DNA from: Lacibacter cauensis
GTDB lineage: Bacteria > Bacteroidota > Bacteroidia > Chitinophagales > Chitinophagaceae
Direction of reading: 5' to 3'
DNA: 64,000 nucleotides
Assembly: GCF_007830055.1 (NCBI RefSeq)
Contig: NZ_VLLE01000004.1
Coordinates: 277,248 to 341,247, forward strand
Positions 1 to 8,937 of the stretch are shown here, in pieces. A program made the translations under genes and the position numbers. Numbering within the stretch: the first letter of the stretch is position 1; each line of letters starts with the position of its first letter. Below the pieces are notes generated by a model that saw nothing but the letters and a program-made list of their open reading frames with translations, made no database searches and was not told where the DNA came from.

Positions 1-234
1 GTTGTTCGTTTACGCCAAATGGCCGTACAGAATAATTTGCAGGGTAAAGGTATTGGAGCTTCGCTCATGAATTTTGCCGAGAATATTGCACGTGACCGTG
101 GTTATAAAACCATGATGATGCATTCAAGAAAAACAACCTGCCATTTTTTTGAAAAACAGGGTTACAAAATAGAAGGCGAAGAATTTTTGCAACTTACTAT
201 ACCGCATTATAAAATGGTAAAGAAGTTGCGGTAA
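1..234 (+). CDS. GNAT family N-acetyltransferase, C-terminal part
   Basis: The reading frame is open from base 1, so the true start lies outside the window and only about 77 residues are seen. The segment RLRQMAV followed by QGKGIG is motif A of the GNAT fold (Q/R-x-x-G-x-G/A), which binds the pyrophosphate of acetyl-CoA. The later part, with FFEKQGYK, is the usual beta-alpha end of the fold (motif B). Members transfer an acetyl group from acetyl-CoA to an amine. The substrate cannot be told from this fragment. It converges on the LytTR regulator gene, with a hairpin between them. Confidence 0.85.
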   Translation, partial: VVRLRQMAVQNNLQGKGIGASLMNFAENIARDRGYKTMMMHSRKTTCHFFEKQGYKIEGEEFLQLTIPHYKMVKKLR

Positions 235-266
235 TTCAACTCATCTGCTCTTCTTTTATATAAACA

Positions 267-294
267 GTTACAAGCATGTTATCTTGCTTGTAAC
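267..294. terminator. Hairpin between convergent genes
   Basis: A perfect 10-bp stem (GTTACAAGCA pairing with TGCTTGTAAC) and an 8-base loop lie between the GNAT stop and the LytTR stop, overlapping the last codons of the latter. There is only a weak T-rich tract on either side (TTTT on the plus strand after the stem). It probably ends transcription of both genes. Confidence 0.5.
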
Positions 295-989
295 TTTTCG
301 AGTACGGTTTGTTTGTATAGCCGGCCTATGGGAATTTCTTTTTCGGCTAACTGAACAGACAGGCCGTTGTACCCGGCTATTTTACTTAATGAAACAATGT
401 ACGAGCGGTGCACCCGCATAAATTTATGTTCCGATAACAAATTCTCCATCGCTGTAATGGATTGCTTCACCAGGAAATGCTTGCCTCCGGCAAGGAAAAC
501 CATCACATAATCTTTCCAGCTCTCGATAAACTCAATCTCGTTTACAAAAATCTTCTTCATATCCTTATCCACTTTCAGGTAAACAAAAGCAGCCGGGTTC
601 ATTGTTTCGCCGGTTACCGTTGTGGTCTCCTGCCCCGTTAAACGATTCAACTTTGTGATAGCTTTAAAAAAACGTTCGAACGAAACCGGCTTAACAAGGT
701 AATCAACAGCATCCAGCTCAAAACCATCAACTGCATATTCACGATAGGCTGTAACAAATATTACTTTCGGCGGGTGCGCCAGATTGCGTAAAAACTCTGT
801 ACCAATGATGCGGGGCATTTTAATATCAAGAAAAATAACATCTACTGTTTTGTGTTTCAATACATCCAATGCCTCAATAGCATTTCTGCATTGCCCAACT
901 ATTTCAAGTCCGCTGATGGAGGCAATATAATTGGCTAATACTTTTAATGCAGGTGGCTCATCATCGATAAGCAGGCAACGAAGTTTCAT
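279..989 (-). CDS. LytTR family response regulator
   Basis: A two-component response regulator of about 236 residues. Residues 3-120 form a receiver domain with the acidic pair in LLIDDEP, the phospho-acceptor Asp55 in IFLDIKMP, and a KPVSFERF segment holding the conserved Lys. Residues 130-236 form a LytTR DNA-binding domain (VNEIEFIESWKDYV, FMRVHRSYIVSL). The ATG at 989 is chosen because it opens straight into the receiver; an in-frame start 20 codons upstream adds only unrelated residues. The gene overlaps the 3' end of the upstream sensor kinase by 29 bp, so the two are translationally coupled partners. The signal and the targets are unknown. Confidence 0.93.
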   Translation of the reverse strand: MKLRCLLIDDEPPALKVLANYIASISGLEIVGQCRNAIEALDVLKHKTVDVIFLDIKMPRIIGTEFLRNLAHPPKVIFVTAYREYAVDGFELDAVDYLVKPVSFERFFKAITKLNRLTGQETTTVTGETMNPAAFVYLKVDKDMKKIFVNEIEFIESWKDYVMVFLAGGKHFLVKQSITAMENLLSEHKFMRVHRSYIVSLSKIAGYNGLSVQLAEKEIPIGRLYKQTVLEKLQAR

Positions 990-2100
990 GCTGTATTGAT
1001 TGAGGGATATACAATTCAGCAGACGGTTGTACTGCCACTTCCATTTCATCCGTTAAAACCAGCATCATTGACACTACAAAAAAACTACCCTCATCGTTAA
1101 TCTTTAACTCATGTTTTCCGGGATAAATCAACGACAGGCGTTTTTTCACATTATCAATTCCAATACCCTGTTTGCTTTGGGGTACATGCTCGTTTTTGCT
1201 GTTCGCAATTTTGCAACGCAGTGTTCCATGCTTTACAGATATATCTACTCCCAGCCACGGTTTTTCCAGTTGTTCCGAAACACCATGCTTAAACGCATTT
1301 TCCAAAAAGGGTAACAACAGCAAAGGAGCTATCAGTTTATCTTTTATTTCGCCTTCCACACTCCACGATATTTCAATTTTATTTCCATACCGCTCTCTTT
1401 CAAGATCAATGTAGTTTTTCATGATGTCGATTTCTTTTTCAAGACGTACTTCATCCGTTTTACAATCGTACAACATGTAACTGAGCAACGATGATAACTT
1501 TAAAATAAGACCGGGCGTCTTAGGTGAGTTATCAAGTGAAAAGGAATAAATATTATTGAGTGTGTTGAATAGAAAATGCGGATGCACCTGCGCCTTCAAC
1601 AACTGCAACTCGGCTGTTGCTTTTTCCTGTTGAGCACGCACCCAATCTCTTTGTTTAGTCGTCCATAATTTGAAAAACTTGATGATCATCGGGCTTGCTG
1701 CAGAAGTAGTCATACACAAGTAGCAGAAAGCAAGTGGTCCTCTCGGCAAAATATTATCTAAGCCCATTGCCTCCTGCGCCGGAATTAATACATAGCCTCT
1801 GTACCCCGCATCAATATATAACCCAACAACTCCCCAAAACAAAACAAACAGCAAGAACTGCCACACTCTTCCTTTTAATAAAAGATGCGGAATAGCTCCA
1901 TACACCAATGGATAACCAAACAAGATAAATGCAGGCACCCACATCACCATATTGATCAGCTGTCGTCCATACGAAAGCGGAACGCCCATCACTACCCAAA
2001 ATGCAGCCCATATTGAAACATGAAATGTCCAATACAATAAATGCCGCCATAACCGATAGCGGGAAGAGAAAATAAAATCGTTGTAAAGGAAGTCGTTCAT
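961..2100 (-). CDS. LytS-type sensor histidine kinase (His_kinase family)
   Basis: A membrane sensor kinase of the LytS/YehU type. Four hydrophobic segments in the first 140 residues make a short integral-membrane sensor. A brief coiled coil follows, then the His_kinase motif VHPHFLFNTLNN with the likely phospho-histidine at about residue 175, and a HATPase_c domain (LPFLENAFKHG, GIGIDNVKKRL). The ATG at 2100 gives the N-terminus MNDFLYND typical of Bacteroidota members. Upstream in-frame starts at 2154 (ATG) and 2157 (TTG) are possible and would add 18-19 residues. It would phosphorylate the overlapping LytTR regulator. Confidence 0.9.
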   Translation of the reverse strand: MNDFLYNDFIFSSRYRLWRHLLYWTFHVSIWAAFWVVMGVPLSYGRQLINMVMWVPAFILFGYPLVYGAIPHLLLKGRVWQFLLFVLFWGVVGLYIDAGYRGYVLIPAQEAMGLDNILPRGPLAFCYLCMTTSAASPMIIKFFKLWTTKQRDWVRAQQEKATAELQLLKAQVHPHFLFNTLNNIYSFSLDNSPKTPGLILKLSSLLSYMLYDCKTDEVRLEKEIDIMKNYIDLERERYGNKIEISWSVEGEIKDKLIAPLLLLPFLENAFKHGVSEQLEKPWLGVDISVKHGTLRCKIANSKNEHVPQSKQGIGIDNVKKRLSLIYPGKHELKINDEGSFFVVSMMLVLTDEMEVAVQPSAELYIPQSIQHETSLPAYR

Positions 2101-2325
2101 TTTTTGCATTACCAAGTTAAACAATTGCCTTGGTTCATAATAGTGCGTTGCCATCAATTAGACAAACAGCAGGTATTTACGACAAACAACCTATTCTTTA
2201 GCCAAAAACCATCAGCCTCATCTTTACTGCAGTATTTCTGTGTATGCGTTCGTTTAGCGATTGCAGTTTTTTTTCATGTTGGCCCAACTCTACCTTGTTT
2301 GCGTAAAAAACAGTTCTGAAAATAG

Positions 2326-2457
2326 CCGCATAAACAGGAAGCCGAAGAATTGACTAAAAGGAAAATTGCAGATGCAGCATCTGCCTCTGCAGCATACTTA
2401 GGTTTTACAACAATTCCAGGCTTCCTTTTAGCATTACTTACAAAGGATAAACAGTAA
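2326..2457 (+). pseudogene. Possible gene remnant: short open frame without a good start
   Basis: Between the sensor kinase and the haloperoxidase an open frame of 43 codons follows a TAG. It reads like a protein C-terminus: a charged stretch (QEAEELTKRK), an Ala/Ser-rich segment and a hydrophobic tail ending in LLTKDKQ. The only possible start inside is a TTG at 2350 without a clear ribosome site. It could be a decayed gene or chance. The rest of the 2155-2501 gap shows nothing recognisable. Confidence 0.2.
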
Positions 2458-2501
2458 CTAACCAAAGCACTAACATATACTCATCAACAAAACACTTCAT
2501 T

Positions 2502-3869
2502 ATGAAAAAGAACTTTGCTTTTCTCTCTGCTTTTGTTTCGCTCGCTTTTCTTTTTATTGGCTGTCAGAAAGAAATTTCTGCTACAAATGATGCATCAGCC
2601 TTAGCAATTGCTGCAAAAAACGTGCAGCTCAAGGGTCACCTTCAACAAACCAAAACCTTCTCTTCGGATGTTGCTATTCATTGGATGGATATGCAAGTAA
2701 AACAGATGCGGGCTTACCCCGGCATCATTGGTAATGTCGCTTACTCACGCCACTATGCATACAGCGGCATTGCTTTGTACGAAGCAGTTGTTCCGGGCAT
2801 GCCGGCTTACCAATCCATTGCATCGCAGTTAAACGGATTGAGCGGTTTACCAAAAACAAAACCAGGCCTTGCGTATCATTGGGCGGCAAGTGCCAACGCC
2901 GCATTAGCTTTTATGAACAAAAAGCTCTTCCCTAATGCAACTGCAGAAAAAAAAGCAGAAATGGACAACCTTGAAGCAACGCTTCTTGTACACTATTCTG
3001 CTGAAGCAGATGCCGCAATCATTGAACGCTCAGTGGCATTTGGCAAAGCGGTTGCAGAAGCTGTATTTAACTGGTCGGAAACAGACGGGTATCAAAATGT
3101 AAACAACGCCTACACTTCGCCTGTTGGAAAATCGGGTGGCATTTACTGGACAGCGCCCAACCCAATGCCTGTGCACAGCCTGCCTTACATTGGAAACTTA
3201 CGTCGCATGGTTGCCACAAGTGGAGAAGATGCCGCACTTCCCCCACCTCCATACGAAGAACTTGCAAGCATGACGCTCGAAGTAATTCATGCAAAACCGG
3301 CACCCGGAACAAATGAGTACAACATGGCTTTTTGGTGGAGAGATTTTCCAGGCACCAGTACACCGGGTCATTATGTAAGTATTTTAAAACAGGTTTTACA
3401 AAAAGAACAACCGAGTCTTGATGTGGCAGCACTTGCGTATGCATTAGGTGGTATTATTGATGTTGATATCACCATCAGTACATGGCAAGACAAATACAAA
3501 TACTTGCTTGCACGTCCGTTCAATTATGATGATGTGATCGGTCAACCATTTACTTCTTTGCTGGGAGCTCCTCATCCTGAATATCCTGCAGGACATGCTA
3601 CTTTATCTGCAGCCAATGCAGAAGCTATGACTGCTATTTTTGGCGATAATCATGCATTCACCGACAGTACATTTTACAATATGGTTCTGCCTGATGGTTC
3701 CAAGCTTCAGCCACGTCAGTTCAACTCTTTTCGTGAAGCAGGTGAAGAAGCAGGATGGTCAAGATTATATGGCGGCATTCACTACCGCATCTCCATTGAA
3801 AGAGGTTTTTGGCAGGGCAGAAAAGTTGCCAACAACATCATCTCGACTTTGAAATTTTTAAAAGACTAA
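2502..3869 (+). CDS. Vanadium-dependent haloperoxidase / PAP2-family lipoprotein
   Basis: A secreted lipoprotein of 455 residues. The signal peptide ends in a lipobox (LFIGC, Cys21). The C-terminal half holds the vanadate/phosphate pocket of the vanadium-chloroperoxidase and acid-phosphatase (PAP2) superfamily: K-x4-RP (Lys333, Arg338), PAGH with His365 in place of PSGH, and SRxYGGIHY with His427. Family members either oxidise halides with hydrogen peroxide using bound vanadate, or hydrolyse phosphate esters. Bacteroidota lipoproteins of this group are usually annotated as haloperoxidases without biochemical proof. The gene stands alone, with its own upstream region and a terminator shared with atpA. 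Confidence 0.9.
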   Translation: MKKNFAFLSAFVSLAFLFIGCQKEISATNDASALAIAAKNVQLKGHLQQTKTFSSDVAIHWMDMQVKQMRAYPGIIGNVAYSRHYAYSGIALYEAVVPGMPAYQSIASQLNGLSGLPKTKPGLAYHWAASANAALAFMNKKLFPNATAEKKAEMDNLEATLLVHYSAEADAAIIERSVAFGKAVAEAVFNWSETDGYQNVNNAYTSPVGKSGGIYWTAPNPMPVHSLPYIGNLRRMVATSGEDAALPPPPYEELASMTLEVIHAKPAPGTNEYNMAFWWRDFPGTSTPGHYVSILKQVLQKEQPSLDVAALAYALGGIIDVDITISTWQDKYKYLLARPFNYDDVIGQPFTSLLGAPHPEYPAGHATLSAANAEAMTAIFGDNHAFTDSTFYNMVLPDGSKLQPRQFNSFREAGEEAGWSRLYGGIHYRISIERGFWQGRKVANNIISTLKFLKD

Positions 3870-3923
3870 ACTGGCTGTTGCTAACAAACATATTCATTGT
3901 AAAACGCTGGTCCATGAAAAGTA

Positions 3924-3947
3924 AAAGGGAGCCAATAGGCTCCCTTT
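3924..3947. terminator. Bidirectional terminator between haloperoxidase and atpA
   Basis: A perfect 10-bp stem AAAGGGAGCC / GGCTCCCTTT with loop AATA lies between two convergent stop codons. It is flanked by T-rich tracts on both strands, so it should end both the haloperoxidase and the ATP synthase transcripts. Its position shows that no further atp gene follows atpA. Confidence 0.85.
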
Positions 3948-3967
3948 CAGTTTTATAAAGCGTTTTA

Positions 3968-5548
3968 TTAAGCTTTGTATTGAGGAATTAATGTGTTGGC
4001 AAGTTCCACCATTTTCTTAATTCCATCTTCAGGTAAACCACCTTTCTTAAACTCAGCCAGTACTTCCGGTAGTTTGTTTTCCATTTCCAGTAAGAAATGT
4101 TCTTCAAATTCTTTCACCTTACGTACAGGAACAGTGTTCAACAAACCGTTTGTACCGAGGTAGATGATTGCAATTTGCTTTTCTACTGTATACGGAGTGT
4201 ACTGCGGTTGTTTCAGAATTTCCACGTTACGTGCACCTTTATCAATTACCGCTTTAGTAGCAGCATCCATATCACCACCAAACTTAGAGAATGCTTCCAA
4301 CTCACGGTAAAGAGCCTGGTCAAGTTTCAATGTACCGGCAACTTTCTTCATTGATTTGATCTGTGCGTTACCACCCACACGGCTTACAGAAATACCCACG
4401 TTAATCGCCGGACGGATACCTGCGTTGAACAAGTTTGATTCAAGGAAGATCTGACCGTCTGTGATAGAGATTACGTTTGTAGGAATGTATGCAGATACGT
4501 CACCAGCCTGAGTTTCGATGATTGGCAATGCAGTTAACGAACCACCACCTTTCACCAAATGCTTGATGCTGTCTGGTACGTCGTTCATGTTCTTCGCTAC
4601 ATTATCATCGTTGATCACTTTCGCAGCACGCTCGAGCAAACGGCTGTGGAGATAGAATACGTCACCAGGATAAGCTTCACGACCAGGAGGACGTTTCAAC
4701 AGAAGAGATACCTCACGGTAAGCTACCGCCTGTTTTGAAAGATCATCATAAATGATCAATGCAGGACGTCCGGTATCACGGAAGTACTCACCCAATGCAG
4801 CACCCGCATAAGGAGCGTAGAACTGCTGAGGAGCAGGATCACTTGCAGAAGCTGCAACGATGGTAGTGTACTTCATAGCACCATTATCTTCCAATGTTTT
4901 CATTACACCGGCAATGGTAGAAGCTTTCTGACCGATCGCTACATAAATACAGTATACTGGTTTTCCAGCATCAAAGAATTCTTTCTGGTTAATAATGGTA
5001 TCGATCGCAATAGCAGTTTTACCTGTCTGGCGGTCGCCGATGATCAACTCACGCTGACCACGACCGATAGGAATCATGGCGTCGATGGCTTTGATACCGG
5101 TTTGTAATGGTTCCTTTACCGGCTCACGGAAAATTACACCAGGAGCTTTACGCTCTAAAGGCATTTCGTACAAATCGCCGGTGATTGGACCTTTACCATC
5201 GATTGGTTCGCCCAATACGTTGATAACACGGCCGCTCATACCTTCGCCCACTTTAATAGAAGCGATTTGTGAAGTACGACGCACTTTTGAACCTTCTTTG
5301 ATGTCTTTGCCTTCACCCATCAATACCACACCTACGTTGTCTTCTTCAAGGTTAAGGGCAATGGCACGTACGCCGTTTTCAAATTCAACAAGCTCACCGT
5401 AGCGAACGTTGTTCAATCCATAAACACGGGCAATACCGTCGCCCGCCTGTAATACTGTGCCTACTTCTTCCAGGTCAGCACCTATGTTGAAGTTGCTTAA
5501 CTGCTGGCGAAGTATCGCCGAAATTTCATCTGGTTTAATATCTGCCAT
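3968..5548 (-). CDS. atpA: F1F0 ATP synthase subunit alpha
   Basis: Regulatory nucleotide-binding alpha subunit of the F1 head, 526 residues, normal length. It has the N-terminal beta-barrel, the Walker A loop GDRQTGKT (171-178), the [20 protein letters not shown] segment and the SVSRVGG segment with the arginine that reaches into the neighbouring beta catalytic site. It is the last gene of the leftward atpB-E-F-H-A cluster, 24 bp after atpH. In most Bacteroidota atpG follows directly; here a terminator and a convergent haloperoxidase gene follow instead, so gamma must be encoded elsewhere. Confidence 0.98.
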   Translation of the reverse strand: MADIKPDEISAILRQQLSNFNIGADLEEVGTVLQAGDGIARVYGLNNVRYGELVEFENGVRAIALNLEEDNVGVVLMGEGKDIKEGSKVRRTSQIASIKVGEGMSGRVINVLGEPIDGKGPITGDLYEMPLERKAPGVIFREPVKEPLQTGIKAIDAMIPIGRGQRELIIGDRQTGKTAIAIDTIINQKEFFDAGKPVYCIYVAIGQKASTIAGVMKTLEDNGAMKYTTIVAASASDPAPQQFYAPYAGAALGEYFRDTGRPALIIYDDLSKQAVAYREVSLLLKRPPGREAYPGDVFYLHSRLLERAAKVINDDNVAKNMNDVPDSIKHLVKGGGSLTALPIIETQAGDVSAYIPTNVISITDGQIFLESNLFNAGIRPAINVGISVSRVGGNAQIKSMKKVAGTLKLDQALYRELEAFSKFGGDMDAATKAVIDKGARNVEILKQPQYTPYTVEKQIAIIYLGTNGLLNTVPVRKVKEFEEHFLLEMENKLPEVLAEFKKGGLPEDGIKKMVELANTLIPQYKA

Positions 5549-5572
5549 GACGCTTTATTTTAAAAAGTTTTA

Positions 5573-6136
5573 TTATCGGATGTTTTGTACGTAAATGTTT
5601 TTTTGAAACTGCTTCTGAATATCACGCAGATCACGAGCAATACTTGCATCAATAAGGTTGCCTTTGTATTCGAGCTGGAAACCGCCGATGATACCATCGT
5701 TAACTACAGTTTCCAATTCAACATTCTGCAAGGCAGCATCTGCTTTTACTTTGCTGATGATGGCTTGCTTTAACTCTTCACTTGCAGCGGTTGCAGTTGT
5801 GAGTTTTACAAGGTGAATGTTTTTGATTTCGTTGTACTGCTCAATTACTGCAGCAGCAATTTCAGGCAGGTTGCTTTCACGTCCTTTCTGAATAAGCAGG
5901 TTGATGAATGCAGCCGATAAAGCACATACTTTATCACCCACTACTTCTTTCACAATACTGCTCTTCTTATCGCTTTTAATAACAGGGCTGCGCAACAAAT
6001 TCGTTAACTCACGGCTTTGTTTGCATGCATCCTTCAGGAACTTCATGTCTGCATGTACAGCATCGAGCTGGTTTTGCTCCTGTGCGAGCACTACCAGTGA
6101 CTTTGCATAGCGGGTTGCGAGACGGGGATTCTGCAT
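5573..6136 (-). CDS. atpH: F1F0 ATP synthase subunit delta
   Basis: The stator subunit (OSCP homologue) of 187 residues that ties the peripheral stalk (b) to the top of the alpha3beta3 head. The N-terminal helical domain starts RLATRYAKSLV, the usual start of the family (ARRYAxAL), and the C-terminal domain has the ending IGGFQLEYKGNLIDASIARDL typical of delta. It lies between atpF and atpA in the standard order. The 76-bp gap to atpF holds no gene. Confidence 0.96.
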   Translation of the reverse strand: MQNPRLATRYAKSLVVLAQEQNQLDAVHADMKFLKDACKQSRELTNLLRSPVIKSDKKSSIVKEVVGDKVCALSAAFINLLIQKGRESNLPEIAAAVIEQYNEIKNIHLVKLTTATAASEELKQAIISKVKADAALQNVELETVVNDGIIGGFQLEYKGNLIDASIARDLRDIQKQFQKNIYVQNIR

Positions 6137-6212
6137 AATTAATATGGTTGAAGCTATAAGGAGAAAGGTGTAAGGTCGTAAACCCTAAACCCTCTGCCTT
6201 TTACCTTTTTTC

Positions 6213-6725
6213 TTAGTTTAACTTAATTTCTTTTGCCAGGTTGTTGATGTATGCTTCCTGATCGCCCTTGTTGGCTAACTCACGACGCAACACCTTTTCA
6301 CTTACTTCAATTACAAGGTTACCTACCTGGTTCTTCACCTCTGTAATAGCAGCCATCTTCTGTTGTGTAATCGCCAACTGTGCATCAGTAATGATTTTAT
6401 TGGCTTCTACTTTCGCCTGCTCTTTCGCTTCGTTGATGATCTTATCTTTTGTTTCACGGGCTTCTTTCAGCAACTGTGCTCTTTCTTCACGGGCTTTCGC
6501 CAGTAACACTTCGTTTTCGTTTTTCAGCTGCGCCATTTCAGATTTTACTTTTTCGGCCATTGCCAGCGATTCATCAATAGAATCTTCCCTTTCACGAATT
6601 GATTTCATGATCGGTTTCCAGGCGAATTTGCTCAGAACAAATAATACAATTGAAAATGCCAATGTGCTCCATACAACAAGCCCGATATCGGGTAACACCA
6701 GCGGATTTACTTCGAGAAAAAACAT
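6213..6725 (-). CDS. atpF: F1F0 ATP synthase subunit b
   Basis: Peripheral-stalk subunit. One N-terminal membrane helix (LVVWSTLAFSIVLFVLSKF) is followed by a long charged helix that dimerises and reaches to subunit delta. The ATG at 6725 gives the usual short N-terminus MFFLEVNPLVLPD; an in-frame TTG at 6746 would add seven residues and is less likely. The product has 170 residues, the usual length. It lies between atpE and atpH. Confidence 0.95.
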   Translation of the reverse strand: MFFLEVNPLVLPDIGLVVWSTLAFSIVLFVLSKFAWKPIMKSIREREDSIDESLAMAEKVKSEMAQLKNENEVLLAKAREERAQLLKEARETKDKIINEAKEQAKVEANKIITDAQLAITQQKMAAITEVKNQVGNLVIEVSEKVLRRELANKGDQEAYINNLAKEIKLN

Positions 6726-6802
6726 ATTGTGAAACGATTTAGTCAATTTAAAAATTTACAGGTCTCTCGCCCTGTGCTCAAGACCTGTAATGAATTTTGC
6801 AA

Positions 6803-7051
<249 letters not shown>

Positions 7052-8131
7052 TTAATGATGCGCTTCGTGATGATGTTCTTCTGTAGCCATACCAATGTAC
7101 AAAGCACTGAGCATGGTAAAGATGAACGCCTGTAAAAACGCTACCAGCAGTTCAATAACGTTAATAAATACCGCAAAAGGAACAGCCATTGCCGATGCCC
7201 AAACAGATTTAAAAATGAATATTAAACAGATTAAGCTGAGTACAAGAATGTGGCCCGCTGTGATGTTTGCAAACAAACGAATCATCAGTGAAATGGGCTT
7301 GGTAAATACGCCGAGTAATTCAATGGGCATCAGGAAGATTTTCATTGGAACCGGTACGCCGGGCATCCAGAAAATGTGCTTCCAGTAATCTTTGTTGCCT
7401 TTAAAGTTCACCAGAACAAACGTAAACAACGCCAATGTCATGGTAAACGCAATGTTACCGCTGAGGTTGGCACCGAAGGGGAAGAAAGGAATCAGTCCCA
7501 TCATGTTGTTGATCCAGATAAAGAAAAACACCGTTAACAGGAAAGGCATGTACTTCGCATAGTGCTTGCCAATGTTTGGCTTTGCTACTTCGTCACGCAC
7601 AAACAGAATCAATGGTTCAAGAAAACTCTGTAAACCTTTAGGGGCTGTTTTAACACCACGCTTTTTGTACGATGCGGCCACACTTAAGAAGATAACGAGG
7701 ATCAATGTTACGCTGAGGAACATGGAAGCTACGTTCTTGGTAATGGAGAAATCCCAAACTTTAGCAGTTGCCTCTTCATTGATTGCGCCAGCCTCATCTA
7801 CCACTTTAATCTTTCCTTCGAAGGTTTTGTAAGCGTAGTTGCCGTTGTAAACTGCAGGTTCGTGGTGTTCATCTACCAGGTTGGTTGATGAAAATACTTC
7901 CAACCCTTTATCAGAATAAAGAATAACAGGTAAAGGAATAGAGGTGTGGCCCCACAGGTGCCAGCTATGATCGTCACGGATATGTTCCAGGATAACCTTG
8001 GTAACATCTACGTTGGCCTCTTTGCCTTCCTCGCCATGGCCGGGTTCGCCCGCCACAACCGAAGTTGCCGTTAAAAGAAAAAATCCGCTGAAAACCGCTA
8101 CCAGTAAGGATTTGAAGCTCATAAGACGCAT
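7052..8131 (-). CDS. atpB: F1F0 ATP synthase subunit a
   Basis: Integral-membrane stator channel, 359 residues. This is longer than the roughly 270 of proteobacterial forms because, as in other Bacteroidota, it has a signal-peptide-like start and about 100 extra residues (EPGHGEEGKEANVD onward) before the first core helix. The core includes the helix with the essential arginine (KPISLMIRLFANITAGH) and the last helix (ELLVAFLQAFIFTMLSALYI). The C-terminus is His-rich (EEHHHEAHH). It is the first gene of the cluster. No atpI/atpZ gene is visible upstream. Confidence 0.95.
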   Translation of the reverse strand: MRLMSFKSLLVAVFSGFFLLTATSVVAGEPGHGEEGKEANVDVTKVILEHIRDDHSWHLWGHTSIPLPVILYSDKGLEVFSSTNLVDEHHEPAVYNGNYAYKTFEGKIKVVDEAGAINEEATAKVWDFSITKNVASMFLSVTLILVIFLSVAASYKKRGVKTAPKGLQSFLEPLILFVRDEVAKPNIGKHYAKYMPFLLTVFFFIWINNMMGLIPFFPFGANLSGNIAFTMTLALFTFVLVNFKGNKDYWKHIFWMPGVPVPMKIFLMPIELLGVFTKPISLMIRLFANITAGHILVLSLICLIFIFKSVWASAMAVPFAVFINVIELLVAFLQAFIFTMLSALYIGMATEEHHHEAHH

Positions 8132-8151
8132 AGCCTATCTAAAATTTGGCG

Positions 8152-8159
8152 CAAAGATA
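8152..8159 (-). promoter_or_regulatory. Candidate -7 element of the atp operon promoter
   Basis: On the minus strand the octamer TATCTTTG matches the Bacteroidota -7 consensus TAnnTTTG, 20 bases ahead of the atpB ATG. No clear TTG is seen at the -33 position, so the call rests on one element and on its location. Confidence 0.45.
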
Positions 8160-8210
8160 AGGAGTGGCGGGTGAAATTGGGGGTTCTGGTGAAAGGAATA
8201 CAGAAAAAAG

Positions 8211-8357
8211 TTATTCAGGCTGGTCGAGGCCCATTTTGATGCGTTCAGCCTTGATTTTTTCGAGTTCCGGAATATCCAGCCTGTCTTTTGGACGAGAGAC
8301 TGTTTTTTTGTTTGCTAACAATTGGTTGAGCTGTAAAAAAGGGCCCAAGATTCCATA
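8211..8357 (-). pseudogene. Short open frame, possible decayed gene
   Basis: In the 455-bp gap between atpB and the next gene the minus strand has a 48-codon open frame with strongly protein-like content. It ends in a charged helix (DIPELEKIKAERIKMGL) and DQPE, then TAA at 8211. There is no ATG: a TGA closes the frame at 8358, and a TTG is the only possible start. In another frame an ATG lies just upstream and runs into the same region through a run of six T at 8335-8340. A frameshifted small gene is one explanation, a real TTG-start microprotein another. I do not recognise the product. Confidence 0.3.
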
Positions 8358-8586
8358 TCAGCGTCCTTTGATGTCCGAATATGTCTTTGGCTGTCCAAGA
8401 CATAAGGAACTGCCATTGCAAATGAATTCGGTACCAATTGAGCGATGGTCTAAAATGGCTGGCATCCGTTTTTAACTCGCTTATCGGCCGAAAATTCCTG
8501 TTCAGTACATTTCGGTTGTTCCCTGCTCAGCAGGCATCTAGTTTTACCCTGTTCTTTCATTCATCATTCAAAAAAAATCAACGATC

Positions 8587-8889
8587 ATGAAACAGCTCCT
8601 GCTTGCAATTCTTGTATTTCTAACCGTCAGCTCCTGTACACAAGTAAACGATCTAGTGCCTTCTACCGACGACTCTCTTTCAGCAAAAGGCGCCACAATT
8701 TCTGCAGCGAGTGTGCCTGCAACGGTAATGAATGCTTTTACAACAAAATACCCGACTGCCGGCGGCGAAATTGAGTGGCAAAAGGAAGATGGGAATACCT
8801 ATAAGGTAAAATTTTGGTTGGGTGCAGAACGCTGGCAGGCTATTTTCTCCAGCACAGGCAGCTTCCTCTCAGAAAAAAGATTGAAATAA
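8587..8889 (+). CDS. Small PepSY-like lipoprotein
   Basis: A 100-residue exported protein with a signal peptide ending in a lipobox (TVSSC, about Cys17). After a 25-residue linker comes one PepSY-like fold of the type common in Bacteroidota (VPATVMNAFTTKYP, then EIEWQKEDGNTYKVKFW, then AIFSSTGSFLSEK). Such proteins sit in the periplasm or on membranes; their exact job is mostly unknown. It is a single gene with its own terminator. The family assignment rests on pattern, not on a search. Confidence 0.75.
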   Translation: MKQLLLAILVFLTVSSCTQVNDLVPSTDDSLSAKGATISAASVPATVMNAFTTKYPTAGGEIEWQKEDGNTYKVKFWLGAERWQAIFSSTGSFLSEKRLK

Positions 8890-8912
8890 AGCACCCTTGC
8901 TCATAAGCGTTC

Positions 8913-8934
8913 AACCGCCGGTTCTCCGGCGGTT
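8913..8934. terminator. Terminator between PepSY lipoprotein and ABC transporter
   Basis: A 9-bp GC-rich perfect stem AACCGCCGG / CCGGCGGTT with loop TTCT is followed by ATTTTA on the plus strand. It lies between two convergent genes, overlapping none of the coding sequence. Confidence 0.85.
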
Positions 8935-8937
8935 ATT

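Noticed and set aside
2274-2465. 63-codon minus-strand frame between the sensor kinase and the haloperoxidase
   Set aside because: It is the antisense of the more protein-like plus-strand remnant at 2326-2457 and has no start signal.
5076-5402. 108-codon plus-strand frame inside atpA
   Set aside because: It is antisense to a highly conserved gene; shadow frame.
8164-8475. 103-codon plus-strand open frame upstream of the PepSY lipoprotein gene
   Set aside because: Its composition is not protein-like, and it lies opposite a more convincing minus-strand frame and the atp promoter.
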